Of a stretch of DNA of 64,000 bases, positions 29,784 through 43,200 are shown piece by piece (positions within the stretch are counted from its first letter, which is position 1; each line of letters opens with the position of its first letter). The notes under the pieces are model-generated. The model saw nothing but the letters and a program-made list of their open reading frames with translations, did not search any database and was not told where the DNA came from. The stretch is from contig NC_087386.1 of the NCBI RefSeq assembly GCF_963675165.1, forward strand, positions 1,724,931 through 1,788,930, given 5' to 3'. The stretch comes from Halichondria panicea (taxonomy: Eukaryota; Porifera; Demospongiae; Suberitida; Halichondriidae). The position numbers and the translations under genes are program-made.

Positions 29784-32700
29784 CTAGGCCTGCATTTTCT
29801 TGGCAGCCTCAGCAATGAATCGTGAGATGACAATTCGCTGGGTCTGGGACGTACCCTCGTAGATCTGGGGGTGAAAGTACAGAGGTTAATAATACCAAGC
29901 TAGGCACACACAGCAAACATTCACGATACTATAGCTAGCTGCTAAGTTATATATACCATTATAGGAAATTATGGCCCGTTACAAATTTGAGAGTTGAGCA
30001 TACCATCTGAACGGGGTTTTTCTAAGCTTTCAGAAAAAATCAGAAAATTGTTGGATTTGGACTATCAGAACTCTAGTTACAGAGCCGATTCTAGCTCTTT
30101 CAAAATTAAGGGGACGTAACTACATGTACACTGTACACAGGGGCATATCACACGATACGTGTGGCTAGCTATATACACATCACAATAGATACTAACGAAC
30201 ACTAGCTGTATACTGACCATGAATATCTTGGCATCTCTCATGAGCTTCTCCACGGGGTACTCTCTGTTGTACCCGTTCCCTCCAAATATCTGCACAGGGA
30301 AGTGTGTATGTGAACAACGCACCACACAGAATATGCACATAACATTTAATCAGCCAATATTCACAAGGCACTAGAGACACTGTACTGTAGACAGAAATAC
30401 ACAAATATGATTCCCACAGAACACAAAACAAGACACTTTGATAAACAGTTTCCTAGCATTGAAAGGTTTGATAAATATAAATATCTGGGCCACAAGAAGG
30501 GTGGTTGTGTCAATGGAGTGGGCACTGGGTTGTGATGGCAACACCAGTTACACAACACACTGCACATCAAGGCACTTCAACATCACCAACTAATACAATG
30601 TAGCTACTACGTACGTATACCACATTGTGTGTGACTGATCCATTAGATACGTACTTTAAAGGGCTACCAAATGGATGTTTTAGATAGTCTGGTACTCGAT
30701 CGTAACTCAAGTTATGAGGACTACAAGTTAGCCATAAAAACACGCTCATTTCGAAAACGCATCAAGATTAGGCCATACCTTTTCTTCAAGAATGAAACTT
30801 TCATTCCAAAAGCTATCACTGATCTAAACACATCATTAGATACGTACTTCAAAGGGCTACCAAATGGATGTTTTAATTAGTCTGGTACTCGATCGTAACT
30901 CAAGTTATGAGGACTACAAGTTAGCAATCAAAACAGGCTAGTCTCACATCAGCCCCGATGAAAAATTGAGCAAAACAAAATAGGAATCCTTCAAAGTTGG
31001 CATCGTTGTTAGCATCAATAGCCAAAGAAAACGTAGTGTTTTCAAAGCTAATTAACGCATCATGCTGGAGCACTGCAGTGCATGTGAACACTCGTTAATA
31101 CGATACTTACGATACTCTAAAGCCTCAAAAATAGACGCACACACTCACCTGTACAGCATCAGCAGCTGACTTATTGGCCACCTCGGATGCGTAGGCCTTG
31201 GCAATGGAGGCGTAGTAAGTGTTCCTTCGTCCCTCGTCAATCTCCAGGGCAGACTTATACGTTATGAGCCGAGAAGTTTCTAGGCCGATTGCCATGTCAG
31301 CAAGCATGAATCCCACGGCTTGATGGTTGATAATGGGCGTGTCAAAAGTTTTACGCTCGAGTGAATATTTAGTGGATTCATCCAATGCCCTCTTAGCCAA
31401 CCCCACCGCTCCTGCCGCTACCTGTGTGGGTGTGTGAGGCGTGGGGGTGGGGGGAGGGGCTATGTGTATGGAACCAAGATACATACAGTGCGTGGGCTAC
31501 CAGAACTCTATTGAAAATTATTATAGGCACACGTACGATAAAATTATATTCAAATTCTGTACCATTATGACTATATGTTTTTAGTGAAGTGTGCAATATA
31601 CACAATGTGTGCATCACTAGTTACCCCGGGGCGTGTCCTGTCGAAGGCAGCCATTGCATAGAGGAAGCCCTTCCCTGGCTCACCAAGTACATTCTGTAGT
31701 AGGAGAGGGAGATACGGTAAAGATCAACACATTTACTTATCATAGAATGCTCTAAATAGTGAATGCTATATACACCACTTACAACCTCAAGATAGTGTAG
31801 TTGGGGTATAGTAGCATCCACTCCTTACGCCCCCTCCACACACACACACACGCCCCCTCACCTCTTGTGGTACCACGACGTCCTCGAAAGTAACACCGAC
31901 CGTGTTGGATGCCCGCTGTCCCATCATCCATTCCTTACGCCCTGGAGTCACTCCCGGCAAGTCAGCGTCCACAATGAACCCAGTGAAGGCCTGGCTGGCA
32001 GGTACACCAGCCTCAGCTGTCCTGGCCAGCACAAAGTACCTGTGCACGGAGGGGGGTATCACATATACAGTATAGCGGGTAAATTTGGCGATTTGGCGAA
32101 TCAAGGTACATGAGGGTTACCAAACTTAAAAATCGCCAATGTTTTTAGCTTGATACTCAGTCCCATTATATTGCACAAGTTAATACAATGCCATACTGCC
32201 CCATATAGTATGATAGAATAGCCAATAATACTTTAATCGCCTCATTAGTTAAAATTTACCCGCTATACGGTATATTGTGTAGTTCAAACATCAGAGATAA
32301 GATCAACGGGATTAGTGTGTGGGTGTGTACTCACGTACCAGTTAGCCACTCCTCCATTGGTGATCCACATCTTGTTGCCATTGATCACCCACTGCAGGGG
32401 GTTGTGTGTGTAGGGGGCAGTGTGTGCAGGGGGTAGTGTGTGCAGGGGGCAGTGTGTGCAGGGGGCAGTGTGTGCAGGGGGTAGTGTACAGGGGGTAGAG
32501 TGTGCAGGGGGTAGTGTGTGTGCAGGGGGCGGTGTGTGCAGGGGGTAGAGAAGTATACTATAGCAAGCCGTGTAAAAAATTGGCTTTCTTAAGGGAGCAC
32601 AAACCACTTTTTGTAAGAAACTACTACTTCTAAGAATTACAACGACTCCTAGTGCTCACAAGGAGTCGTTAAGGATTATAATGTGACATATCCTCAAACA

Positions 32701-34174
32701 ATGACATACAATACACATTGTAGAAGTAAGCTTTTTCAAACAGCCACTGATATTTAGGCAACACTCTGAAGAGCTAAAGAGGAATTGGTTTATGACTGCA
32801 GTGTGCATGTACTCACGTCGTTTCCTTTCTTTACTGCCTTTGTTTTAAGGCCGTTCACATCAGACCCTGCCCCTGGCTCAGTCACACAGTACGCCTGTTA
32901 CACAATAATAACGAATCACTCAGTACAACACTTGTAAGATCAGACTGGTAACAGTGCTACCTACTCTACTCGAGGACTTCCTTGGGAGGAGCTAAGGTCA
33001 TTTTTTCAAAATTATTTATTATAGGTTGATGTTGTTAGACAACTTACAGCCATGATGGGTGCCTCCGTTAGTCTGCCAAAATACTTCTTTTTCTGTTTCG
33101 TATTTCCTGCTACAGAAACTGGAGCACACTGAAGAAATAAAATAGAATTGAATAATTATACAGTCTCTAGCTTTCTATGAAATATATGGAGGCAATTATT
33201 CTACCCCCCCCCCACACACACACACGCCCACTCACTGCAAGGCCATTGGCCGACATAGCTGTCATAATTCCAGTGCAGCCATAGGCCAGTTCCTCAGCGA
33301 TGATGCAATCGTCTAGTATCCCGAGACCGAGCCCCCCACACTCGGGGGACACGCCTGTGTTCATCAGCCCCAGCTCCCACGCCTGCTTCACAATATCCCA
33401 CGGGTACTGGTGGGAATGAGGGAAGAGGTTATATAAGGTTGTATGTACATACAATGTAAGGAAGGATGGGTTGTGTGTGGATAAGACCAGCCCAATTCTA
33501 ACTGTGGATCGAATCACACAGCAAAACTGCACTGGAGGTACGTAGCTTGACCGTATAGAAACGTTTCAAGCAACACTGAAAGACAGTAATTGTCACATGT
33601 ACAAAATTTGAATACTCGTGAAATTTTGTAACGCCATACATATACACAAGGTTGCGTCGTGTTATGAGTGTGGTGTGTGTGAGGTATGTGTGTGTGTGTG
33701 TGTGGTGTGTGTGAGATGTGTACCTCTCCAGTCTGATCATAGTGGGGGGCTGCCGGGATTATGACTTCTTTTGCAAACTTTCGAGCCATCTGCTGGTACT
33801 CATTCTGTTCTGGAGTCAGCTCTGGTAATTAGAAAAAGTAAAATTGAGGTGTTAAGCACCTGTACGTACGTACACGTAACGTATGTAGATGGACATTTCA
33901 ACAACTAGTTATTATTAATTTAGCACTGAAAAACTCACCAAAACTTAATCCCGAGGACACTCCAGGAGAAGTAGAGAAGAGCTGCAGGTGAGAGAAATAC
34001 AAACCATGACAACACCCCTGACAACTCAAAAATTAACCACTGTCATGTCCAATGTCATAGACATAGTCCTCCATTTAACAGTAGGCTGTGAGCTTCCAAT
34101 GGAGGGGCACTCACCCTGGTGATGGAGGCCTGCCTCTGTAGTCCAAGACAAGCAATCCTTGTGAGAGCAGCCAT
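29784..34174 (-). CDS. ACADM: Medium-chain acyl-CoA dehydrogenase, mitochondrial
   Basis: Twelve exons, 5' to 3' on the minus strand: 34115-34174, 33939-33981, 33724-33821, 33236-33406, 33048-33128, 32817-32894, 32339-32391, 31862-32039, 31625-31693, 31149-31421, 30218-30289, 29784-29864. Frame closes to 418 aa (human 421). The N-terminus ([16 protein letters not shown]) is a likely mitochondrial presequence. The enzyme is an FAD flavoprotein that does the first dehydrogenation of C4-C12 acyl-CoAs in beta-oxidation and passes electrons to ETF. Marks include [68 protein letters not shown] and [10 protein letters not shown]. Glu395 of YEGTSQ is the expected catalytic base. The C-terminal motifs fit ACADM, not isovaleryl- or short-chain enzymes. 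Confidence 0.96.
29964..30092 (+). repeat. Dispersed repeat, copy 1
   Basis: About 129 nt in the last ACADM intron are recognisably the reverse complement of 56121-56249. Shared blocks include TGGCCCGTT, AAATTTGAGA, TTGAGCATACCATCTGA, AAGCTTTCAGAAAA and CAGAACTC.TTACAGAGCCGA. Confidence 0.75.
30641..30932. repeat. Pair of about 95-nt direct repeats, 193 nt apart
   Basis: The segment at 30641-30740 recurs at 30834-30932 with few changes (GGGCTACCAAATGGATGTTT, TCTGGTACTCGATCGTAACT, GAGGACTACAAGTTAGC). Both lie in an ACADM intron. Confidence 0.85.
32063..32275. mobile_element. MITE with 24-nt terminal inverted repeats
   Basis: ATATACAGTATAGCGGGTAA at 32063 matches, inverted, 32252-32275 (23 of 24 positions). 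No coding capacity. Lies in the ACADM intron between 32039 and 32339. Confidence 0.7.
32395..32545. repeat. G-rich minisatellite
   Basis: About nine units of roughly 16 nt (GCAGGGGGYAGTGTGT with variants) directly beside ACADM exon 7, on its intron side. Confidence 0.85.
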
Positions 34175-37100
34175 TTTTCAGTCTTTTTGTTTGCAAAAAT
34201 GTGACCTCTGATCTTTAGCTGCAGCTAGTAGCCCCACCCCCTTTTCAAGCTGCAGCTAGCTAACTAACTGATTGCATGAGCCTAACTGCTATGGCTGGCT
34301 AGCTATGGCTGTACAGTTTGCTATTGCAGTGAGGCTCATAAAAAAATGTAGCAGAGTTTGCAACAGGTAGGCTAGAAATAAGATAGCTGCATGTGCTGCT
34401 TGATAGTATAATGTAGACTGCATGTATAGCTCAGAGTTGTATCTGTAGCTATAGAGACTGCACTGATGACCTGATAGTTGCTACTTAACTTGTAAAGGAA
34501 ATGTGATCTCATTCTATCAACACATGTGACAGAGAACATGTTGTTAGGGGAGCATATGAAGGAGACACATGGAGTGAGTCTTGCTGCCTGAAACTAGAGG
34601 TGAGTTGGTTAAACCAGCTATGTAGACCATAACTTTAATAGATGAGCTACATTTATTGCTAAAGATTATTTGTATCATCTATTGTGTTGTTTTTTACCTA
34701 TAGAGATGATGTGACTGTACTCACCTTGGACCAACGATCTGGCATTTGCAAGTTAATCGACAATTAAAAAAACAGGATAATCTTCAAAATTCCTGGAAAG
34801 ATGAACAATCAATACACTGGTAAGTAAGAGCGCTTACGGCTGACCATAGCTTACAAATGTTTGAGAGTGTACACAGTGTCTTGACTTTCGCCTTCATTAT
34901 AATATGAGCTGTTACAAACCCTGTAAAATCTCTAGTAAACTGATAAAATCCCAACACATGTGTGAACCTCCTTGCCCCTATAATTAACAGTCCCTCACCC
35001 ACGGGCATTAGTGTCTAGCTTCTTCTCACAATTAAATTCCGATCATGTGATGGTGTGTCACCTGATAAGAAGTAATTAGTTGTGTAGCTAGAAAGATAGG
35101 TGACAAGTGTGATTGTGTAGAGTCAAGAATCGAAAACCCACAGCATTCGTGTATGTGTATATAATTATAGTATGGTCGGAGTTTCATGGAATTCTACTAC
35201 TTCTCTGGAAATCCCTGGCCGGCAATTCATTGGTTCACTGGATTTCAATTTTATTTCTAGTTGTTGTTCTATCTGGCGAGGTATTTTGTCTACCATAGCG
35301 AATAGTGGAATAGCCGTAACTTAGTGAGAGCATGAATAGCAGTAATACAGCTAATGAGTTGTGTACATAGTTTGGTCACCCTAAACTGATTTGAGGTCTA
35401 CCAAAAACAAGCAAACTCAAGAGCTGGTTTTGTTTCTGTGTAAATGTTTCCTCTCTGGCAATGAGTAACCTAATCAATTAGCTAAACCACGAAGCTGCCG
35501 TACATGGTTTAGGTTAAAGTATTGTGTCCACTGCAAATCTCCTGTTTTAAAAGTGAGTTTCTCCTATGCATATGTTCTTATATTGCCTGTATAGTTCACT
35601 AACATGGCCATGGTCTATCCTATACATGTAGCAGTTGTATGTAGAACTGCATGACCATTGTGTGTAAGGTAATTAGGTTTTAATTGACCATTTTTTTCCT
35701 GTGTAAAAAATATATCATGCAGTGCAGAGTTTTTCAGTTTTGCCTACTTCCCCATGTGATCCTGTTTCCAGCTCTCTATATTATAAACTATAAACATGTG
35801 CGTAACACTGAGTGTATATACTGCAGCATACCGCTTACACTAGCCGCTAATGGCTAATCTAATTCAGCTCATTAGCCTCATTATCATTTGGTCAGTAAGT
35901 CTGCAGAGATAGTGAGACCATGGAGTGTGTACTCCCTTGTTCCCAGGGTACTGGCTCTAATTGAATTATAAGTAATGTGATTATCTGAAGAGATGGGATA
36001 CCATGCAGGAAGGAAAGAGTTGGATTTTCTGGCAGTATTTTTACCTAGTCCTATATTTGCACCCTTCTACACTTCAGATTAATGCATATTATATGCAGGG
36101 CTATTTCCCTCTAAAACAATGATCCTATTTAAGCATAGAGTTTCTATTCCACTTTAGGCCGACTGACTCTTTAGGCTGACTGATTAATGCACAACAACCC
36201 AATCAAAATAATGGGAAAAGGTGTGCTTATGTACAGGTGATATGTGATATTGGATTGGAATCTGGTAAAGGGTAGTTGTATTAATAAGCTGAAATGAGCT
36301 TATAAGCCGTCTAATTTCATGTTTCTATTTTGTCTCCAGGAATTGATGACAAGAAGAGTGCCACTTCAGATTATCAGTTGCTTGAAATCATGATGCATGT
36401 CAATATATAATAGTCACGTATCAATAATTGTTGCATGCATGCATGTGTGTGTGTACACCCAATGCCCTGTGCGTGCGTGTAATACCCTAATATATATAGG
36501 TATATGATTATAGCAAACGCATGTATATACGTAGAGCACATGCATTCAATATCACACAAAAGCATGCTATATACAAACTATAGTCAGCATAATTCAAGAT
36601 ATTAATGTGTGTATGTAATAATTTCAGATTTTATAAGTATAATGTAATTTACTAAATTTGATTATAGCTGGCGTTGTACAACAACTAAAATAAATCATAA
36701 AACATGACCACTACAAGTTTCCTGACGTGTAGAATATAAGCACAGTAAATAACCGAAAACGAGAAGTGAAAAAACCTAATTGAAAGAATATAGGTGAAAC
36801 ATAATTAAATCTACATGATTGGGGGGGGGGGTGACGTTGATTTAGGGTGCAAAAGGTCAAGAGGAAGTGTTATGTAACAGTGACGCACCAGGTTATTTAA
36901 TTGGACAGGAGGGGATAACATTATCACATGACGTGATTATGATGGTGGTCATAGTTTCGTATATACACAACGAAGAAAAAAAGTAAGCTACACAAAGTCC
37001 TGTACACAAATCAAAACTAGAAATGAAGTACATAGAAGGAAGAGAGAAAAAAATGGATGGATGGGGAAAAAGATGGCCAGCAGAACAGTACATGTAATCG

Positions 37101-37205
37101 TTACGTCTAAATTTCAAGGGGTCTTGATTTTGTTCTGTATACGTGTTTGTGTTTGAGGTATAGCTCTAGAGAATAATAAGTTATCGTCCTACAGTCAGGG
37201 AGACA
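34175..37205. other. Intergenic region, ACADM promoter side and Lhx 3' side
   Basis: No certain gene. Two plus-strand segments look weakly exon-like. At 34690-34763 a CTATAG acceptor precedes an open frame reading DDVTVLTLDQRSGICKL and ends in TAA. At 36342-36409 a TCTCCAG acceptor precedes IDDKKSATSDYQLLEIMM and a TAA. They could be 3' exons of a small gene or non-coding transcript driven from the ACADM promoter; support is thin. Confidence 0.3.
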
Positions 37206-40200
37206 TCATGCACTTGTGGTTTGTGAAAAGGAGCCATCTCCTCCACAGTAGACAACACCTACAGAGGGAGGGGAGAGGGGGTCAGTAGTGAAGGTATAGG
37301 AGATATAATTAATGCACACACACAGGCCCATGCAATTGACACAAGCTTTGATTGACATCAGAGGATGTTGTACAAAGGGCAGAATTAAGAAGACAACAGG
37401 CAAGTGTTAATTGTAATCTAATAGTGAAGTGGGCAGTAACGGGATATATTATATGCAGGGTGTAGTTATATAGAAACTTGACCAGAGATATATATTCAGG
37501 GGTAATTAGCTTAGATATATACAGGAGGGCTATAATTATCCATTGCCAGTCTGATACACATGCATGCACAGCCAAAATGAAAGCAAATTTGTTCTGCTGC
37601 TATAGCTACTAGTGTATAGATATGAACAACAGCATGTGACTTTTCTTTCAAGTAACAGTTTATGTTGGCAGATTTATCTAGTGAGAAATTGCAGCAAAGA
37701 AATTTGTTCTGCTGCTATAGCTACTAGTGTAGATATGAACAACAGCATGTGACTTTTCTTTCAAGTAACAGTTTATGTTGGCAGACTTTATCCAGTGAGA
37801 AATTGCAGCAAAGAAAACACAAAACAAGCAGATACATTGAAAGCTTATTTGTCTATACACGCTGAACATCAGAGCAGTCTAAACCCAACAAAGCACAAAA
37901 AAAACAATCACAATAAAAGATAACAACTAGAGCAAGACATGCAGACTCTATAAGGTTGACGCATGAAGAAATAAGAACATACTCACCCAAGTCTACAAAC
38001 AAACATGCATCAGGTCCTATCCATTCTATAAGCTCCATCTATCTATAAGCTCTGCAGCATGTTTGATGTTAAACTGGAGTCCTTTCTGTTGCTTGGAAGT
38101 GATTCTGAGGTTCGCATTTAAAGAACACAACTGCATGCATGTATACATAAGATCACCAAACCGTATACTGCTGTACAGATGGAACTCAAATTGGAGGTAA
38201 ACCTACTATCACATGCATGAAGCTTTAATACAAAGAACTGTAAACCAACCTATTACATGTACATGCATGCACTTTACAAAAAACTGCACCGCTGTACTAC
38301 ACACTATAGAAAAATCACAATGCCATTAAGTAGTATGAGCTCAGTGTGTACACTACTGCAAGGGATGGGGTGCATAGCAACAACAAATGTTTGCAAAAAT
38401 AAATACAGAGAACCCACTATACTCTGCACACACATACACAGCGCTACACTAGAGTCCACTATATATTGTACCTAATGAGGGGGCACCATCTGCTGTGGGA
38501 CTGCTGCTCAGCGTGGGGCTACCCGCTTCGTCCCCTTTACCCCCTCGCTTGTCTTTGGCTCGTCTGTTCTGGAACCACACTTGAACCACACGGACCTCCA
38601 GTCCCGTCTCATTGGCCAGTTGTTCCCGTACAGCGCGGGATGGCTTTGGGCTCACAGAATAGGCAGCCTTGAGGGTGTCCAGCTGCTTGGAAGTGATAGT
38701 CGTACGAGGCCTCTTCTGGTTGCCATCTGGAGAGGAGAAAGGTGACAGCAAGGGTCTGTTATAGTACATGTGATCATAGTTATAAAGCATGAATTAAGAG
38801 GTAAAATTTCTATCTCTCTAAGTCACTCTCCATTGTGTTGGAGCTGACTATATAAATGATAAATGTTAATTTGTCATTTCCTAGTTATTCAAGACCAGTG
38901 CATGTATTATGATTCACTACATAAAGTCATGCATGGATACTGCTATACGGCCTATTACAGTATAATTATGCATTGGCTGTATTTACAGGGTGCACATTAT
39001 CAGCATGTGAACTGGAGGGAATTACACAGCACCCAGTGAGACAAAATTCTCCACAACTAAGAATGACTTTTCAAGACAGACACAGCGCCACACAACACAG
39101 TAGTGCTTTCTCAACTATGGTCTATACACCAGCGGTCAATAGTAGCCCTTCAATGCACTGTATACATGGGTGATAGGATTGTCACAGGATCTGAAACCCC
39201 AAAAAACTATCTCTGAACCTATATGCGGTTGTCAGGGAGCCTGATTATGAAGTTATTCTAAGGGAACATTAGTGCCTTTGATTTGGGTATCAAGTACAGA
39301 TTAAGCTGATTAATCAAAGGCAAGAGTGACTACAGCAGACATTAGTGTTGTGGTTGTTTTTCCCATAATAGAAACTATGTCTACCAATTTATAGCAGGCC
39401 AACCAGATAAAAGGGTTCCACAGAAATTTTAGCCACTGTCAAACCAGCGAAAATTCATTTAACTACCAAGAGATTTCCTTTAACAGTAATATACACACAA
39501 AGCTGATCATACAAACCCCCACCCCAAGACCCCCCCCTAAACTACAATTCCTCCCTCCTCTCCCCAAATATACCCTCCCTAGCCACAGTTGACAAAGCTC
39601 CTGAACTAAAGAATTTATCACATTTCTGAACCACTTAGCATGAAAAGGAGTGAATCCCTTCACTCAGCATCCCCCTGGTAACTCTATAGTGTGCCACATT
39701 CATCCCTTTAGCCACCAACTACAATGTACATGCAAACTAAATTAATCATCTATGTGCTACAGTAACATTTCAGGCACACTAGGACCACCCCTCCTAACTT
39801 TTTGCTTATGAACAAAGAAATTATCACTTGTACATAAAAATGCGTGAGAATGGATGCATGCACACGTAGAAGCTGCTGCTAACACCTTGTCTTCCTGCAA
39901 CTCAACACATGCAGTTAGCCTGCTGTCACAAAGGATATCATGTCAAACATTCTAGGCAGCAAAGTACTAATTAGAAAGGCTTGCTTAGAAGTGCAGGTTC
40001 ACAATAGAAATGCATGGTCATATAATGTAGTTACTCCTGGATACTACAGCACACCCGCTGCCAGGGTAGGCACTAGAGGCAAACAATATTAGCGTGCACA
40101 AATACAGTCCCTAGGTAAAGCTACAAGAGAGGGTAGCCAAGAGAGACTAGCCAAATTGAACCTGGCAGACATTTTGAGCTAGTGCAGACATCTGAGGTAT

Positions 40201-43200
40201 TGCCCTGCCCTGTATGGAGATATTATAGAATGTGAAAGGCAATGCCAGGGAAGGGCTCACACTTGGTTGATAATCCATTTGTGTTGAGTACTCTATTCAC
40301 CAATGCACACACACCCAACCATTAGAAAAGAATGGAGACCACAAAATCTCATAAACACTATTTCTAGCGGCCAGGCCAGCACAGCAAAACTTCCTACACA
40401 TGCCACCACTGTGGGAAAGGTCAGTCTATATAACCGCCCAACTGGAAGGTCACTCCATTCACTCACTAGCTATTCATGGCTACACATCAAAGGGTTATCT
40501 CACTCTAATTCAAAGGTGTAATGAGTAGGTGAAGCTTGATACAACCACCATACAACCACAGCTGGCGCAGGCACACAGTGTGTGAGATTTTGATTTTTGG
40601 GGCATGAAGAAACACACTAATCACTGTTACTTGCAAAGAAAGTAAGAGACTAACAGCTATAGTGAAGGAGCCCACCTTATTAACCAGGGACAATCTTACA
40701 TAACTGAATGCTTACTCATTTGATGAAAACTCACATAGAAAAAAAAATGCACAGATGACCAAACTATCCCCCTACAACTACTGATACAGAGCTAATGTTT
40801 TGTGGTAGTCCACTTGGAACTGTATTGATTAACACAATAAATTATCATAACCCTCAGTTTTATAACTATGTTGTAGAGCTGCAACGTGTGCACTCACCTT
40901 TTGCTCTTGCAGCTTCATAGTCGGCTTTACACACGAGCTTTTTGTCGTCCATGAGGTAGAACTCATCGCCAGTGGAGAGCTGCCGTGAGCAGATGAAGCA
41001 GGCAAAGCACTGGAGGTGATATACGTTCTCTTGGGCTCTTCGCACAACTTGAGTGGGAGGGATGGGCTGATTACAACCTGCACACCGGGTGCCAAATCGT
41101 CTGTAGGGGGGTTGGAAAATGTGAGGGGTATAGGTAGGTATGGGGGGTTAAAATGTGAGGGGTTAGTGAATGGGGGTAGCTGTGTGGGGGTACAAATCTT
41201 GAGTGAGTTTGGGGGGTGTTAAAATATGAGGGGCAGGGGCAGTGGTAGCTGGTAAGTGATAAGGTTACACAAGACACGCAAGGGGGAGAGAAAAACTTGC
41301 ACTATCATTGCTTGCTACCCACAAAACAACATCAAAGGAACTATATTCAATTAAACACATTCTCCAATTATCATAACACCTTTTTGTTACATAACACAGT
41401 ACATTGTACCTCCAAACAAGGGAAGCCAGCCTCAAGTTGCTACCCAACACTAAGAGCAAATCTCCTAGTCTTCCTTATGCCTTGGTACCCAACACTAAGA
41501 ACAAATCTCCTAGTCTTCCTTCTGCCTTGCTACCCAACACTAAGAGCAAATCTCCTAGTCTTTCTTATGCCTTGCTACCCAACACTAAGAGCAAATCTCC
41601 TAGTCTTCCTTCTGCCTTGCTACCCAACACTAAGAGCAAATCTCCTAGTCTTCCTTATGTCTTCCTTATGCCTTGGTACCCAACACTAAGAGCAAATCTC
41701 CTAGTCTTCCTTATGCCTTGGTACCCAACGCTAAGAGCAAATCTCCTAGTCTTCCTTATGCCTTCCTTATGCTTTGGTACCCAATACTAAGAGCAAATCT
41801 CCTAGTCTTCCTTATGCCTTCCTTATGCTAAGAACACCCTAGCATAAATTGGGTTTCAAGTAAAGCTTTGAAGTGCCTGAGGCCACAAGGAAGCAAACCA
41901 AGTAATACCACACAACACATATTCCAGCTATATAGTAACACAGGTGGTGCACTGAAACCTATAGGGTACAAAGGGCAACAATCCTGAATAATTGACCTCT
42001 ATAGGGGACAACAATATTATTATAGCTCCCAGGCTCTAACACATCAAACCCATTAGGAGCAGGCTATTACATAATCAGCTAAGTGGAGATACACCCCTTA
42101 TATCAACTAGGTTAACTAGGTGCCTACAGTAGCAATTCAATTTGCAGCCTGGCATATTTCAGAGGGTCCTAGTGATTCTAGTCTGAGAGATTTTACTAGC
42201 ATAGAGGCCACAAAAAGGACCACAAAAACCTAGTACTGCTTTAAACGGATAAATGTGGTTGGAGCAGGGCTATACAAGTAGGTCATAGGTCATAACTATT
42301 TGCGCTACCTAGTATTATTGGGTGTTACATTCCAACAGGTTTTCTAGTCAACCACAGCAGAGGTCATTATCAACATGACAAAAGAATATTAACAGCCAGC
42401 GCAGCTTCAACAAAATGTGCCTTCAGTGGGCCTGGTCTTAAGATAATTATACCTCACAGCATACAAGCAGCAAATAAACACACTGTTGAGGACACAAAGA
42501 CTAAGAGTTCACTTATGTACCTTAACACAAAATAACACACCTGAATTAATAGTGCGCGGCGCACGCGTGTGTGTGTGTGTGTAGTTACACAAAATGCAGG
42601 GCATTTGGGAATTGGTCTATTATTTAAAACAAGCCATTTAAGTATAATAGGGAATGACCTAAATAAAAAAATGTAATTATCCCTTGTCTAAGGAAATGTC
42701 ATATCCACAACGTAGCATGTGCTTTTCAACTTGAGCGAATTGAAACATACACAAAGAGATATCTTAGTGCCAACATTAGGATGCATCAGGATAAACAAAG
42801 TAAGGCCTCCTCCCACAAAACAAGGTTCGCTTCCGGTAAAAGGTTCCTAAAGTTCCTACAATGTACGCCTAAAACACAGTATAAATACATACTTATATAA
42901 CCATTGACATAATTTATTATAAGCCATCTATAATTATTCTGTATACTGACACTGTAACACATCAACAGTTACAGTATATATTATCTATAAAATCAGAGTT
43001 TTCTCAAGAGATGGGAAATACCAACAAGTCACGTTTGAACATCTCTTGGGACTCTTGGGGCCACCGATTACAGCCGTGCAACATGCACACAAGTATGGGG
43101 GAGGGACCACCATTCATACATGAGGTAACCTTACAATATGAAAATGATCTAGCTACTATTATGGATGATGCGCAAAATGAAAGGTAAACAACACTTGCAA

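Noticed and set aside
29784-34174. Isovaleryl-CoA dehydrogenase or short-chain acyl-CoA dehydrogenase
   Set aside because: Considered first because of the shared [11 protein letters not shown] motif; the C-terminal [10 protein letters not shown] and IYEGTSQ and the GLMNTG region fit the medium-chain enzyme, and the catalytic Glu lies at the ACADM position.
41297-41790. Two overlapping 128-130-aa frames with Leu/Pro repeats
   Set aside because: Produced by a 45-nt minisatellite inside a Lhx intron; both frames are open only because the period is a multiple of three.
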